A DNA stretch of 64,000 nucleotides from Aquatica leii (GCA_035610365.1 CM069432.1:165414035-165478034); one strand, 5' to 3'; counted from the stretch's first letter, positions 45,149 to 59,095 are shown. The notes: generated from the sequence alone by a model not told the origin. Numbers and translations are program-made.

Positions 45149-48110
45149 ATGGGTCTCAAGAAAACTATGGTTGATGTAGCACAAAAGATTCTATCTTCTA
45201 ATGAAATCAAGTTTTACATTCATCCTACTGAGCTTATTTCTAATGTTCATTTTTGCAACCACAATAATCCGGAGTCGATCGTTTTATTTATCGAATCAGC
45301 ATTAATTGTCAAACTAGATGATCACATATCGGAGTAAGGGTTTTTGGTGGTAAATTTCCCTTGGCATCAAATTAAAATTACCGTTTGTAAAAAATATATG
45401 AATAAAGCTGGTATAAACTTATTATTAGGTTTCAGCGAGTTAACAAGTTTTGAAACGTTTGCTTCCGATGTTAGATCTACAGCTCTTGCCCTAAATCTTC
45501 TACGGAAGATCATTTACTTTTACTAATTTGGGCAAATTGTAAGCAAGAAACTTATGACATAAAATGTTCTTTACGTTCTTCTAACTTTACTAAACTTGAT
45601 CATGCTATAATCGGAATAGAATTAATCACCAGAAAAAAACAATCGTTTGAACATACCGTTGCACCGATTTCTAGTTCCTCAAGTTTAGAACTTCGCCCAC
45701 CTGCTAACCAACGGCAGTTTCATTCCTTGTATTGTCGCTATTACCGTAAATACGGGCAATAATAGACGACCGTAAAAAACTTCGGGATAAAAGAAATTGT
45801 TATCAAAATAACAAACTTTTTATTTTAATATCAGATCTACAAATTTTAGTTTAAGTTGTATGCCGTTGATGTTGCCATTAATGTATTAGCTTTACTGGAT
45901 TCTGGCTAGACTAACAACTTTATTTCATCTAAAATATCGAAAAAAAACGGTTTTACTATTATTTTTGTTTCTGAAAGGGTGATGTTGCTTAATTCATCTA
46001 CAGGTATTGTTAACAAAGATATAAGGCTGTCATGAAAATATTTAGATTACCGTGACTTTTAAATTTTTATATAATGCCAAACTTAAAAGTTGATTTAATT
46101 ATTGAATCAGCTTTAGTTGATAAAATGAATTTGCTTTTAAATTTCTTAAACAAATGCGTTTCTTTTAAATTTGCCCAGGATGTTGTTACTCTTTTTTAGA
46201 AGCTCCACAATCAAAAAAATAATTGTCTTTTTTCAAATTCGATATCCCATACAAAGAATGAAAAGTGGCCCATTACTGGGGGAGAACTGGCGTCCAATAG
46301 TTAAGCATCGGCCGAAGATAATAAACGTAGCTGACCAGGTCTGGGTAATACGGCGAATGATAACGCCATGCCAAGCGTAGCAATCAAGTATCGACCAAGC
46401 GCGGCAACTAAATTTGAACCACGCGTGGTAACCAAGAATTGGCAAATCGTGGCAACCCAGAATTGGCAAATAGTAGCAACTAAATATGAACCATCGATAT
46501 AGATCAATACTTCAATTGTGTCTTCAATAAATAGATTTGGAGAAATAATTCTGTTGAGTCCATTTGCAATACCTAAATACTTGTAGACGCCATTTGACTG
46601 TTGAAGGCTTAAAATTGATTGATGTGCATGGTGTTGTTTGGTTTTTAGCAATGCCTGTGCTGTTTTCGGCAGCGTAGGATGGCCTTCATTTCTTAACAGA
46701 ATTAATAATTCAGATATTACATTTAATTGAAAGCTATTTAAGTTTTTCAGTGCCCACTGCCTGAGTTTTTCTTGAAAGTTTACATTTAAGTCAGTATTTT
46801 CATCAATAACACTTTCACTGCCTCTATCACTGTTTTCATCAATACTGTCATTGTTTATAATGTTATTGTAACTATTAAATTCACTTTGCGTTTTTATATT
46901 ACCACTGCTGCAGTTACTGATGTTTGTATTATTTATATTTAAAGATAAATTGTTTTTTTTTTGATTATTTACACAATTATTACCACTTTTTTTAAATTCT
47001 AGAATTTTTTTACGCGATGGTACGCTTTGGACATTTTAAATTAAATTGTTTAATTATTTAGCTTTTAATAAAGTTACAAAATTAAATAACATTAAATGTA
47101 ACCTATAAAATCGATGGAAGACTGAAACCAATTTAATGATCTTAAATTTAGAGGGATTGCGCAGCAACTCATGAATTTCAGTATCGGCCGAGAAACGATT
47201 GTTGATTGTGTACTATGATCAAAACTATCGAATGGTTGTTGATGGATAACCAGGATCGGGCCAATATGAATAGTCCGATGCTTGGCCAAGTCAGACATTG
47301 GCCGATCTACGGGACTTTTTCTAGTAACGGCGACTTTGTACGTGATGTGAAGGTAATTACAATATAAGGAACGCTTAAAGATTACAAATTATTACATTGA
47401 TTTTTAATTATTAGGATGATTTATCCAAGGAGGTGGATCCCGCTAATGGTTTTGAATATGAAATTAAAGGTACTTTAAAGAAACCAAATGATAAAAATCC
47501 CTTTTATCTAAATCCGGTTAAACAAAAAAAACTAGATAAACATCTTAATACATTACTGAAAAATTGAATTATCAGTTACAGTACTTCACAATACGCTAGT
47601 CCAGTCTTCTTCGTTTAAAAAAAATATATAGTGCATTTGTTATGACACATCAGTATTAATATTACTTTTTTTTGTTTGAGTAAAAAATTAGTCCTACCGG
47701 ATTGAATAAGCTTATTTCTCAGGAATTTTCTGATATTCGTTTTAAGGTTTTTTGGATTGTTTCGACGATTTAAGTATTTTCTCTACAGATACTTGGGAAC
47801 ATATTCAACATGCAAAGATAGTCTTGAATCGTTTTTGTAATTGTAGAATCACCCTAAACTTATACCAAAAAAAAATGCAATGGCAACAATTTTTTCTAGT
47901 GGTATTTAAATTGATCCGCAGCGAGTTGAAACTATTAGTAAGTTACTAATTTTTAAAAATGTCAAACAAGTACAGCAATTTATTGGAATAGAATAATCTA
48001 CATAGATTGTGTTGGTCCGGTGGCTACTTTAGAAAACGGATATCGTTTTATGTTGTGTTGCGTCAATTTATATCTTACTCGTAGGTCTACTAATCTAAAA
48101 TATAATCTGA
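45149..48110 (+). mobile_element. Degenerate Gypsy-like LTR retrotransposon (gag, protease, RT, integrase)
   Basis: Gag C-terminal region: EDHLLLLIWANCKQETYDIK at about 45502, then a CRYYRKYGQ block near 45735 where Gypsy gag has C-x-YHR-x-FG. Protease: VLALLDSG then TNNFISSKI at 45880-45940, with a stop after the DSG triad. RT: LDKHLNTLLKN, stop, IISYSTSQYASPVFFV at 47530-47617, and the palm in 47752-47949 as FDDLSIFSTDTWEHIQHAKI, where YLDDILIFS is expected. Integrase: IDCVGPVATLENGYRFMLCC at 48002-48061, with the first catalytic Asp. Order gag-PR-RT-IN is Gypsy type. Many stops; 46250-47330 is an insertion. LTRs were not identified, so boundaries are approximate. No envelope gene seen. Confidence 0.72.
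46250..47330. repeat. Insertion with GGCCGAT-type motifs and a short tandem repeat
   Basis: Separates the protease and RT parts of the Gypsy-like element. The left end holds AAGCATCGGCCGAAG, the right end TTGGCCAAGTCAGACATTGG and TATCGGCCGAGAAA. 46395-46495 contains imperfect tandem units with GAATTGGCAAAT(C/A)GT(G/A)GCAAC. Looks like a MITE or satellite-like insert; ends not precisely defined. Confidence 0.45.
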
Positions 48111-48639
48111 CACTTTTAATTAAGCAATATTTCATTCAGCACAAATCTTGAGACAAATTACTTCCTTTCTTTGTATTAAATTACAATATAAATATATGGA
48201 TTTCGCTGGATATCTGGAATTTGGAATTTTTTTTATCGAATGGAAAAAGGCCGACATTAAGCAAAATCCATGAATATCTTAAAAACCCCATGTTAAGGCA
48301 AAGAAATATTGTAATAAGGGAGACTTAAAAGAATTAAAGGATTTACTATTCCCGTTTCTGTAATCCTCAAAGATTCAAATACCAACAAAATTACTAATCA
48401 CACATCCAATTTCTACGCGCATATAAAGAAAGCAACTCTTACATGTTAATTGCGAAGTATTGTATTTTGTAATCGATTTCTTCTGCTTACGCTTCGCTTT
48501 CCTTGTAACAACTATTTAATGTTGAATGTTGGTATTGTAATTGTGATACTGCATTATCAGTACTAAACGTCCTTGACGAAGCGCATAATAGTAGAATTTT
48601 TCCTTTTTCTTCTTGCAACTTGGACAAGATCGTCGTGAC

Positions 48640-49597
48640 GAAACTGAAACGCAATTAGTTGCCCCAGAAAATGCTATTTTATCGGAGGGAGAACATAACA
48701 CAGATGATTAAAAAAAAGACGATTTAAACAGAAGATGTTTCGTAAAAGTGCAAAAATAATTTACAATGTTTCAAAATAAGTAAGGAAAAAATACTGGTCA
48801 TTTTTTTAAATTTCTGGAACTTAATTTGGAATACAAAAAATGGTTTGAGCAAGGCAATAAAGAAAAAAACTTAATAACTACCTATAAAAAGAATAAAACT
48901 GATAACAGAAGATAATATTCACTACAGTATTTTGTTGATATACAGCACAAAAGAATTAGCATACCATGTTTTGTAACACATTTAGTATGTCAGGAAAAAC
49001 GATTTTAAAATGGGTAATTATACTTAGAGGCTCAATTCAAGACCAAATCAAAAATCTGCATTTTTTACAAAGAGAACTGGTGCAAAGAAAGGCATTTTAA
49101 ACCTGTAAGTCACGAATGTGACCTGTCTGTAAGATACAAGACTAAAAATATTCAAAAGTGGGTACGTTATTTGCATTCTAATAAAAAAAAGAAGCTGGTA
49201 GTGAGAAGAGCAATGACGAAGCTTCAAATAATAGAGTTTTTACAGTGAATATGAAGTCGATGTTACTGTGGCAGTTTATTATAAAACAAAATTAATTATT
49301 AACAATTTGACTATTTTTGATCTGCACAGTAAAGACATTAAAGCTAATTGTTTTGCATCAATTCTTCGTAATTTTTTAACAAATGAAATTTTGCCAAGTA
49401 TTGATCACAACAACCAGATGTTAATTATGTTTTATAGCAATGGCTGTAGTGATCAAAACCGCAATACCTTATTACCTAATATCATTTTAAATTTTGCAAT
49501 AGAAAAAGGGCAGACACAGATAGAGTGCGACTCGACGCAATCTACTATAGAAAAAAGCATTTTTATATTTTGCACTTCGCCCATTGTTTTATTTTAA
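48640..49597 (+). pseudogene. Transposase-like protein of an unnamed insect family, broken
   Basis: The best part is 49268-49597: VYYKTKLIINNLTIFDL, then FASILRNFL, MFYSNGCSDQNRNTLLPNI and IEKGQTQIECDSTQSTIEK. The pattern YKTKL-x-NNLTIFDL, FAS-L, YS-GC-QNRN-L-N, then G-TQ-ECDS-HS-IE is one I have seen in many uncharacterised, repetitive insect and hydrozoan proteins. The acidic positions suggest an RNase-H-like DDE core, but that is inference. Upstream, FSMSGKTILKWV (about 48982) fits the helical N-terminal part of such proteins. A deletion removed about 14 residues before GQTQIECDS, and upstream frames are broken. No DNA-binding domain or TIR assigned with certainty; the inverted repeats at 49816 and 50503 lie just downstream. 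Confidence 0.5.
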
Positions 49598-49815
49598 ATA
49601 AAACATTACTCACCTTGTTTGATTTTTTTATTGTTGTACCTAATGGAAAATTACTTATTTTCAAAATCTTTTCGTAATAAAAAAACTATAATTGCTACAC
49701 TTTAATAGCAACAATATAGGACACTATTTCAAGTTACCATATTAAATAAAACTTACCCTAAGTCAAAATATGGACATTTCAATGTCAGTGTGAGCAAAAC
49801 TATAATCGTAATTAC

Positions 49816-50518
49816 GAGAGGTGTCTTATGATTTATATCTGTTCGAACAAAAAATTACAATAATATAGTGTTCTTGTTTACTTATTTTTTATAGTTAAAG
49901 ATAGATAACTAATTTTTAGAAAGTCGGTAATTTTAATCGCTATAACTTAGGTTGTTTATAACGCCAACGTACTTAAACAACGTTTTGTCAGTTTATGTAT
50001 CAATATAATTCACATTAAATTAAATTAACAGTTAATCAAAAGTAAACTGTTTTTAATTCAAAGAATCGTATTATATGTTATAATTGTTCATAACCATAAC
50101 AAGTACATTTTAAATTATATAATTTGTAATTTTATTCCGTAATACAATTAGTGGTATAATTATTTACATTCCAATCTTAACTTTAGACTTAAAAAGTACA
50201 CAGATCTCATATATGTCACTTATAAATACAGTAATACTAAATAAAACTCGTACCTAAAAAAAATACAAATTATTATGATTTTTAATTAACTATGTACTAC
50301 CTTTTTATAAAACATATGTTACTTCATCTTAAAACTTTGTTTCTAGTTCACTAAAGTATTTTTTCTTACATAAGTTGACAGCTGTTTTTAAAATCCCAAT
50401 ATTTTATTTTATTGCTATTACAGGTATCACTTATTATGTGCGTGCTAGTTAATAAAAACGTACGTTTCAAAAATCTTAAACCTTATGCTGCCTGCCGATG
50501 AGTCATAAGACACCTCTC
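49816..50518. mobile_element. 0.7-kb MITE-like element with GAGAGGTGTCTTATGA ends
   Basis: A 16-bp perfect inverted repeat at 49816-49831 and 50503-50518. No coding content. Target duplication not evident. It lies 219 bp after the unnamed transposase-like pseudogene. Confidence 0.6.
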
Positions 50519-51775
50519 AAGATTATATGACTATAAAGTGACATTTTTTTGAAGCTTTACGTTTTATTTATTTAAGCGCCAGTAAAAGCACTTTAGAATC
50601 GCTTGTTAAAATGAACTTAAATGTTTATAAAATCAATTGTATTTTACAAACATTTATTTATTTAAGATTACGGGTAAATGAAAATTACATTTAAATAATT
50701 TTTGTTTTGGTTTTTTTTAAATATTAATACTATCAAATTAGAAATGTTCTTAAAGCTACTTAAATGTATATTAAAATTATGTATTTATTTCTTAATCTGG
50801 CAATTACGAAAAGATAGTATGTTCTATTTGGCACTGAAGTACTTTTATAGGCTCATTGTTAACTCTAGATGCCTTATACTCAACTTATTTTATATGTAGT
50901 TGTCTTTGTACAAAATTTTGTTTTATTATTTTAAATTCCTTCTACTTTAATTTTTGTAATTGTAGTTTTTTTAACACAAAATGCTTTAGAAACACTTCTT
51001 CTCACACGTAATAATAGAATTGGTGAACGGCGTAGCTTTAATATCCATAAATTGAATTAAATTAAATATAATAATATAAATAATATAAATGGTTTTGACT
51101 ATGCAATACCATGATGCAAATACAACTTAAAAATGAATTTGTATTAAAATATCGTTTCTAACAGTAAACAAATTTCTAATTATACCCTCGGTAAAACGAT
51201 ATATTGCTTTTAAACCGTGTAATTATGTTTTTTTGTTAATAAGCAATCGCAGATTGGCACTAATGGTGTTAAAAAGCTTAAGTAAACGTGTAACTGATCG
51301 TACGCTACTGTAATCTAATTGCGACGCAAGAGGCGAGATTATGCATAAATGTTTTTATGTGTTGATCCCTTTTTTGTTTAGTTTCTAGTATAACAGAGAC
51401 ATGGACAGTATTTCAAAGATTAGCATAGATCTCATGCTGAAATCTAAACTTCTATTATAAATTACAAAACTTCATGCAAAAAAAATCAAAACAAAATAGA
51501 AATAGAAGTTTTAGAGAAAAACTGAAATTGAAAATAGGCTAGAAAAAGCACAATATCTGTAAAAATTAGAGAAATACGAATCTAATGCTTGGCATACAAT
51601 AGTAGGTTGATAGAATCATAAAAAATTTAAAAAAATAAAGTGATTGTTGTTATATTAGGTAACATAACCTACTTAAATTTTGTATTTGAGTAAATATGTA
51701 TGTTATGATGAACTTACTCGCCTTTGCCACGACCGCAAAGTTTCATACTCTCCTCACAAAACCATAAGCTCCATG
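50519..51775. other. AT-rich stretch, nothing recognised
   Basis: No gene or clear repeat seen. Confidence 0.4.
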
Positions 51776-53466
51776 TAGGTTCGATTAGCATTCCCAAAGA
51801 TTCATTTCTAAAGCATTCCAATAGTAGTCTGTGTATGGACTTCTAATAACACACCTAATTTAAAACGTATTCTATAAGAATGCCTATATAAGAAGAATAA
51901 AGTACTCGAAAAGATTCTTTTAAAAACACTCCTATAGGAATACTATATTTAATTTAAGAAAGAAGCGCTTATAGCAGCCTTACAATTGGCAGTTGATTCG
52001 AATCACTAAAGTATTAAAAATGTAGCATCCTAATGGCGTTCCCATATTGATTCTATAACAATGCATATAGAAGGAGAATAAAGTACCCTAAAAGATTCTT
52101 TTAAAATCACTCCTATAAGCCTTCTATATTGATATAAAAAATAAATTGTTTATAGCAGCCTTGACAATGTATTAGAATTCAAGTATTACGACTAACATGA
52201 TAACATTCTTTTAGTGTTTTAGTACCTCTAAAATCGGTTTAATCGTTCTTTATTTGTGATAAAGAAATATATCAGAAAAAACCGTTTGTACAAGTTGCTA
52301 AATTGTAATACATAGTACCTAAACAAAAATAACTTCCTGTAGAGATTAAACGCCTACATCTAAATTTTGTTGATAAAGATATGTATGCAATAAACAACCT
52401 ATGCATTCGCGTTTGATACTGTAAATGTAAATAAGATACTTTGATTTCTGAGGATTGTGACGAGATATGTACCGACTACTGAGTTTGATTCACGAGAAAC
52501 GCTTCTAAGTAAGTACTTATACGGTTACGGGTATATGCAGTTTTACGTTTACGAAAGGAAGACGACTTCGGGCTTAGTCTATATTTGTAAATGTGTTCTT
52601 TTTTGTGCTGAATTAAAGAAGAAAAAGCTATTAGATGTTCTGCTGATTTAAGTAAAAGTAAGTACAAAAAGAAACAATTGAAAACATATATCTATTTTTG
52701 TACGGTCAGCTTATCCATGCTTTAGCGCTTTATTGTTATTGTTTATTTTTTACTTGGCATCCAGTTATTTTTTAGAACAGGGGTTGGCCAAACTGCGGAC
52801 TTAAACTTAAAAAGCATTGTAACAAAAAATTTATTTTATTTTATTTATAAAAAGAAACATATTTTTGATATAAATCTAGTGAAAATGCATGCGACTGATA
52901 ATAGATAATGAAAAATAATTAACCGCATAATTTTGTTATAGAGTTAACCCAAAGTTGATTCAAAGGAGTTCCTATAGATGTTATTAATGAGAAGGTGTTC
53001 CAATGGCTACGTCATGGCAAAACGAGATTAAAAAATGAAATAATTAGAATGATGCAGCAAACTACAAATTCACAAACCATTGATTAAAAATTATTATAGT
53101 TTAGACAAAGATAATGTACAAATTTGTTAATAAAAAATGACTTAAAACCAATCATTTCATGCTTTTTGTGTTTCTTATGGTTTGCTATTAAAACCCTTTA
53201 AAAGCATGCAAATCAATTACCTTTTAGTCGTTAACTTTGTCATGCTATTCTACAACATAGGAAAGTACTACATTGGCACTATTTTTAAGCATTCTAATGG
53301 AACGTGAAAACTTCTACCTTTGGACTCTATAAGCACTAACTGTACAGCATTCTACTGGAGTGTCAAAACCTATCTCTAAACATAAACCATTCTACTGCTA
53401 CAGGAAGGCTTTCAGTAATACCAATACTGCCTCTATGCTTCTAAAAGCATTAGTATGGAACCTATT
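51776..53466. repeat. Element with subterminal GCATTCTANTGGA repeats
   Basis: The right part (53285-53460) carries GCATTCTAATGGAA, GCATTCTACTGGAG, CCATTCTACTGC and GCATTAGTATGGAA. The left part (51822-52130) carries inverse-type copies (CTATAAGAATGCC, CTATAACAATGCA). Outer tips AGGTTCGATTAGCATTCC and, inversely, AGGTTCCATACTAATGC form a weak TIR. Left part: two related units of about 190 bp (51868-52000 and 52058-52175). Probably non-autonomous; class unknown. Confidence 0.5.
52778..52798 (+). repeat. hAT-like terminus
   Basis: CAGGGGTTGGCCAAACTGCG resembles widespread hAT (Charlie-type) termini. No partner end or 8-bp duplication found; sequence inward (to about 53090) is non-coding. Confidence 0.4.
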
Positions 53467-56400
53467 TGGTTTTTTGGGTCGTTAGCAATAACTACTATTC
53501 CTTCCTTATACAATATATTATTATTATTGTTCTTAACTGTTATAAATTCTAATTTTCCGTTTTTGTAATCCGTTTTTGACAGTTTTTGAACACTTGTCAA
53601 CAAAAACGTCAAACTATTTTTGAAACTTTGAGGTTAATTTTTGTTTGAGTAGTGAAAAAAGAACGCCCCACTTACACATAAACTTGTTAAATAACGATTC
53701 TAATATCACACTTTCAAGTACCTAATCAAGAATTCATACATTTAGTAATTGCAAGATCATTTGGTTTTTTAAGAGTTTTTAAGAATATTAAATACGACCT
53801 TATTATGAGACTTGAAAAAATCTTATTAATAAATACATGTTATATTAATCACAGCTTTTTGCCGCTTTATCTACAATTACATAAAACATTTGGATATTAT
53901 TCGTCAAATTTTTAACAGTGGTTTTTTGAAACGCGAAGAACATAATTTTTCTTAATTTGTTTTCATAAAGAGTTTACAATATAAGTGTGTAATCAAGTGC
54001 TTTGCTGTCTGAGGGTAATCTACGTGCCCGAACGTAGTAAAACAGATTAAACACAAAAATTGTACAACATTTTTCGCATTTAAGATAAAAGTAAAAATTA
54101 AATATAGTTTTAGTTTATATGACATTCTAGATTTTTGAGTTAATTTAACTAAATCGAGATTAGCGTTAATAGAGGACGCCATAAGTTAAACGTCAATTTT
54201 ATTTGAAAAAGTGTAATTTTTTATTTTTGCAAATAACATTTTGAAGATAAGTTTTCCAAAAAATGAACGATAGCAAAAATGAAATCCAACTGAACTTCGT
54301 TCAGAAGCAGCAAATGTTCATTATAAATTATTACCTCTAAAAAGTAAAAAAAATGTCAATTGTTTGTTGAACGTTTATGTCCTGCGTTATTTAAAAACAT
54401 TTTAATTATTGACCATTTTATGTTAAATGTTAAACGAAGAATTCCAAATTAATTAGTAAAAAAGATATGAAGATGCATATAATAAGTTTATCAGTAGTGT
54501 TTTACCAAAAAAGTAAAAAAGTACACAGTAAATGTTTTACTAGCTTATTTTAAGCAAATTCCATCAAAGAAGTCTGCATATTGTACCTAAATCCAAAACT
54601 TAGTTATTACATTAAGTTAGTGTTATTAAAAACATTGTGAACAACCTAAAAAAATAAATTTAATATTTGTTTATCTATGCCTATTGTATTTAACGTTTTA
54701 CGTACCATAAAAACAAATTAATTGCGTGTTGGCGTTGAATATTACTACAGTAAACACATTTTTCATTAACTACACCTAACAAAAACGTCATACAAGAATT
54801 TTTAATTTTAGTGAATGGATTGAATCAAATATGATGTTCAAAGTTGTTTAAATAAAAGGGTGCAATTGTGAAATGTAAAACGAAATGTCTCCAATCTGAT
54901 CTTTTCAATAGGTCACGTATTTACAGACGAACTTGAGTAGAAAATCAACGTATTATCAGCGATAGTGAACGGTTACTTTTAAAAATATTTATTAATTTTT
55001 TGTAAATAATTAAAAAAACAAAATTTAGTTAAACACTACAACAAACTTATGTACAAGTTTCTCAAAAAAAAGTTTTGCAAAGTTCTTTTCTAAATTTTTC
55101 TTTTCTGTCAAAAAATACATTTTGTAGAATCGGGTTTATCTTTTAAAATAATGAAAATCTAACGTTACTTGAAAAAGTTAACGTCAAAACTTTTCAACTT
55201 CTATTTTTAGAATTTCGAATAATCAACCCTCCTGACAACCACTGACACTTAAAAATTACATTCATGAATATAAATTAAATTCGTTTACTTTATTTACAAG
55301 CCTGTTGCCAATTTTAATATTATTTAAATGTTAAAACAGAAATTTTCAACCACTGTAATTATTTTCAAACAAATTTTTGTATTTTTATGTACATTTGTAA
55401 TTTGTAAAGATTAGATGATATTTTACTTTCTACTTATGATTATAGTATAATATAACACTACAGTTATATTTTTTTAATCAACATTTTTACAATCTACCTT
55501 TATTTTATTTTACATACAGCAAAGTTAATGTTTTTGGTAGACCCCGATTTCAATATTTAACTTATTTAAAAATACTTTTTTTACAATTGTTTTATACGTT
55601 TCTTAAATATATCTTCAAATCAGAAACAATTCAGTATACAGTTTAAAATCAAAATTAGTAACTGGTAACATTTTGCTTTTAATCCCTCTTAAAAATTCAA
55701 TATAGAAAACATTGTAATGGTATTTTCTAGAAACATAACACTTTTTGGAAATATCAGTTTATCACATGTCCACCAAAACAAACAAAAGTTTTAATTGTTT
55801 AAACGGAGTATGTTCACTCCTTTAACAGAATGTGAGATTACCTACTCAACGGGTGTCCATTTGCAATTGAGAACAGTCAAATTAAATATCTTTGTTACAT
55901 TTGTTGAGAAAAACTAGTTTCGTCAAAATGTTTATACATTTAATTTAAATTCCGTAGTTGCCGTATTTAATATAGTAGTAAATCTGCAACTTCAGATATT
56001 TTTATGTGTAATTAATTATTCACTAAATTCTAATCAAACAAACAACAAGATTTTAGTGATAAAAAAGCGTTAACAGAAAAATGTTAATCATGCTAAAATT
56101 AATTTATTGTTTAATGATTAAATAAAGTAGAAACACACAGACATAACACACGTAACTTTTTTACAGAAGCATTTATAAACAAAAAATTTACAAGAAAAAG
56201 TTATTGTGTGGAGACGGTCCACTGGTCCGACAAGCATACGGCAACTATTTGCAATAGTTATTCTAGTTGTACTAAAATTATGGAAATGTTAATAAAATTC
56301 AATCATTTAATTTCTGTAAATAGAGTACCGGTCCAACAACTCAAACTACTCCCGTATGAAACTCAAGAATACTTATAAATATAAGTATAATATTTATAAT

Positions 56401-57094
56401 AGTATATAATATTTTCTCTATTTCGACATAAGAATTAGCAAATATTTTAGTAATGTTAGTTTTTTCAAAGTTGGTATCTCTGCATCGTAAGTTGACGTTA
56501 CATGAAAAAGAAATCAAATTTATTGCAACTTAACAATTGAAATTTAAATATTGATGCCAAGATAAAATAAACGTTATATAATTTATTAATTCATAGTAGT
56601 AGTTTACGTAAGAAGGGTCGAAAGTAAGGTATAGCATAACAAATGTGACTGAGTGATTCTTTCGACGAGAGTAACGTACATTATTTTTTGTGTTGCCTTT
56701 TGTAAAATTACATTGTTTTTTTTTAAAAATAAAAAAAACGACAAAAATATAATGTTGATACTACATTTATTATTAAATCTGTCAAACATGACAGTAACAA
56801 CTGTCCCATACGTGTTCTAATATAATAATTGACTTTAAACACTTAGTCTTATGTGGATTTTTAGTTTTTAGTTTGCCACCCTAGAGCTTTTTTTGCCCAT
56901 TACATAACTACACTAACGAACGAATATTGACGTTTGCGATGTTAGCAACAGGTTAACACATAAACTTCAATTTATCAAAGTATAACTGTTGCCAATTCAC
57001 TAAATTTTAAAGGTTATCCAATGTTGTTTTAAAATTAAAATGAGACAAAAAATACTAGAATTGAATCAAAATAGAATACGTTTCAATCATTCTA
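53467..57094. other. AT-rich stretch, nothing recognised
   Basis: 3.6 kb read on both strands without a conserved frame or clear repeat. Confidence 0.4.
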
Positions 57095-57138
57095 CCGTTT
57101 CATAAACTCGCCGCTGCGTGGCTCGTGTATGAAACTTG
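57095..57138. repeat. Hairpin GTTTCATA ... TATGAAAC
   Basis: GTTTCATAAACTCG and TCGTGTATGAAAC pair around CCGCTGCGTGGC; the GC-rich core is unusual here. Possibly a small dispersed repeat. Confidence 0.5.
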
Positions 57139-57298
57139 GTATCGTCGTTGAAGCACGTTTACTCCGTAACTTGTGTTTTAATATACTATTCTAACAAAAG
57201 TTGGTGCAAAATTTGTCTTAATTCTCTTCTACGATTTTATTAGTTAAAAAAAGTCAAGCAGTAATAGAAATTCGTTGATTTCATTGGTTCAAAAGCAA

Positions 57299-57323
57299 AC
57301 CGGTAATAGAGGCTATTACCGGT
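57299..57323. repeat. Perfect hairpin, 11-bp arms
   Basis: ACCGGTAATAG, loop AGG, CTATTACCGGT. Confidence 0.85.
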
Positions 57324-57639
57324 CTACTGTTGATACATTATTTTACGTAATATAAGTATTAACAAACGATCGACGGAAATTAAATTAAGTTTTCGGTTAG
57401 CAACAATTGGTGTTAAGTCTTGAATATTATCTTTTCTTTAACAAACAAGTGATTAAAACTGTATAGTGATAACAATTAATTTGTTCCAATTCATTAAACA
57501 TAACTGTTTTTATAATTCGTATAATTTAATAAAAACCTGAAACATTTTAGAAAAATGAATAAAAATTCTAGAAAAATAAATTAAAATGTTGACAAAAATT
57601 TTCCAAAAAATTCTAAAAAAATTAACCTTCCAAAACTAC

Positions 57640-59095
57640 TAGTTTAAAAGCAAAAGTACAAACCAGCATTGAATATCAACTGAGAACTATCAAAAATAAT
57701 TACAAGCTTTTGTTAAGAACTAGATTAAGACAATTCAAAAAGATACGCAAGCAAGCGGTTGTACCTTTAAAATTTGATAAAAAATTGAATTGGTCAATAT
57801 ACTACAAACAATTTAAAGTCGAAGTTGCAGCTAATGATTAGAACAACATTTACAATAGTAGTATAATAGTAGCTTTGCGTAGAGAAACAAGTGTACCAAA
57901 TTAGAATAAAAAAACGTCTCCAGAAATTTAGGCCACGCACGACGACATCACTATTCGTATTATATTGCCTACAGAACACTTGCAGATTTATCCTGATGAA
58001 AAGATCAATAAACGTATTGCTTAGTTGCCGGTCAACATGAGAGCAATAAATAAAGAAATTTTCTATGACAATAACAGAACCAATTTAAATGGCGACTGAT
58101 CCACACACAAACAAAATAAGGTATCGATTGGTTTAGAAACTCAAGCCATCAAGTACGGGTAGTTGGCATCACGAATGGAGTTATTTTGACAATGAACGTT
58201 ATAAAAAAGTATGTTTAGGTATGCAAAATGATGTCATTAAGATTGACGACAAACAAAAAATGAACTACTGGTACGGATAAAAACAGATTACCAGTAAAAA
58301 TCTTGATTGTCAACTTGTATCAGAAATTTTACGAAAAAGTCCGTAGTTAGCCAATGTACATCAGTATCTCATATTGGGACGTGTAAATCCCACAGTTACA
58401 TCGCCAAAAAACTGTCTACAACAGCTATACGACTAATTTTTAGGTGTCAAAAATTAAGCAAAAACTAACTGGCCAAAGTTAATACGTTGATTCAGCAGTA
58501 TCAAAATGTGTTATAGCTAGAAAGTGGTTTCAAAAGAATAACTGGTGTGGTAAAGCATAAAATCAATACTAGAGACGTTCGACCGATAACATAACACTTT
58601 CTTTGGCAAAACAAAAAAATATCTAAGAAATCATAATAGATATAGAGACACCGTGTGAATGAATCTTTAAATAGTCTATAAACATTCTCAGTAATACTAG
58701 TAAAAAAGGAGTATAGATTAACAAAATTTTGCATAGATTACAATTAGCTTAAAAAAGGACCAAGAAAAATAGTTACCTTTTACCGAGAATTTACAACACT
58801 GTAGTTGGGACTTCAGTAGTTTTTTACGTTGAATTTAAAAAAAGATAGAATTAGAAACCAAGGACCTTAAAAAGCGTTTGATGAAGACCATATTGAGAGG
58901 GCTATTTTGGAAGACGTGCTTTGTTTACTAAACGACGTGATTGTGGTTGGCTGATAGTTTAAAGAACGTTTAAACAACTGAAAGTAATATATCAACGATT
59001 TTGTTAAGAAAATCTAAAATTAAACATAAATAAATGCAACGTGTTAAAAAAAAAGTTTAACACGGTTGCTGCAGAACGTCCCACACTTTGATTGC
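57640..59095 (+). mobile_element. Second degenerate Gypsy-like element (gag and RT fragments)
   Basis: 57709-57830 reads LRQFKKIRKQAVVPLKFDKK then LNWSIYYKQFKVEVAAND, the P-FDG..SW..Y..QF block at the start of the gag of many invertebrate Gypsy-like elements, followed by SSIIVALRRET where gag has LRGEA. At about 58490-58580, LIQQYQNVL..SGFKRITGV and KHKINTRDVRPI correspond to the segment just before RT (H.I.TGDARPI). At 58910-59060, LLNDVIVVG, FKERLNN and NATC.KKKF match the RT palm and the KLN..KC block, with the YLDD aspartates partly lost. Very many stops. No LTR, integrase or envelope identified. Confidence 0.6.

Noticed and set aside
44477..49597. LTRs flanking the Gypsy-like element
   Set aside because: No pair of matching direct repeats with TG...CA ends could be found by eye on either side.
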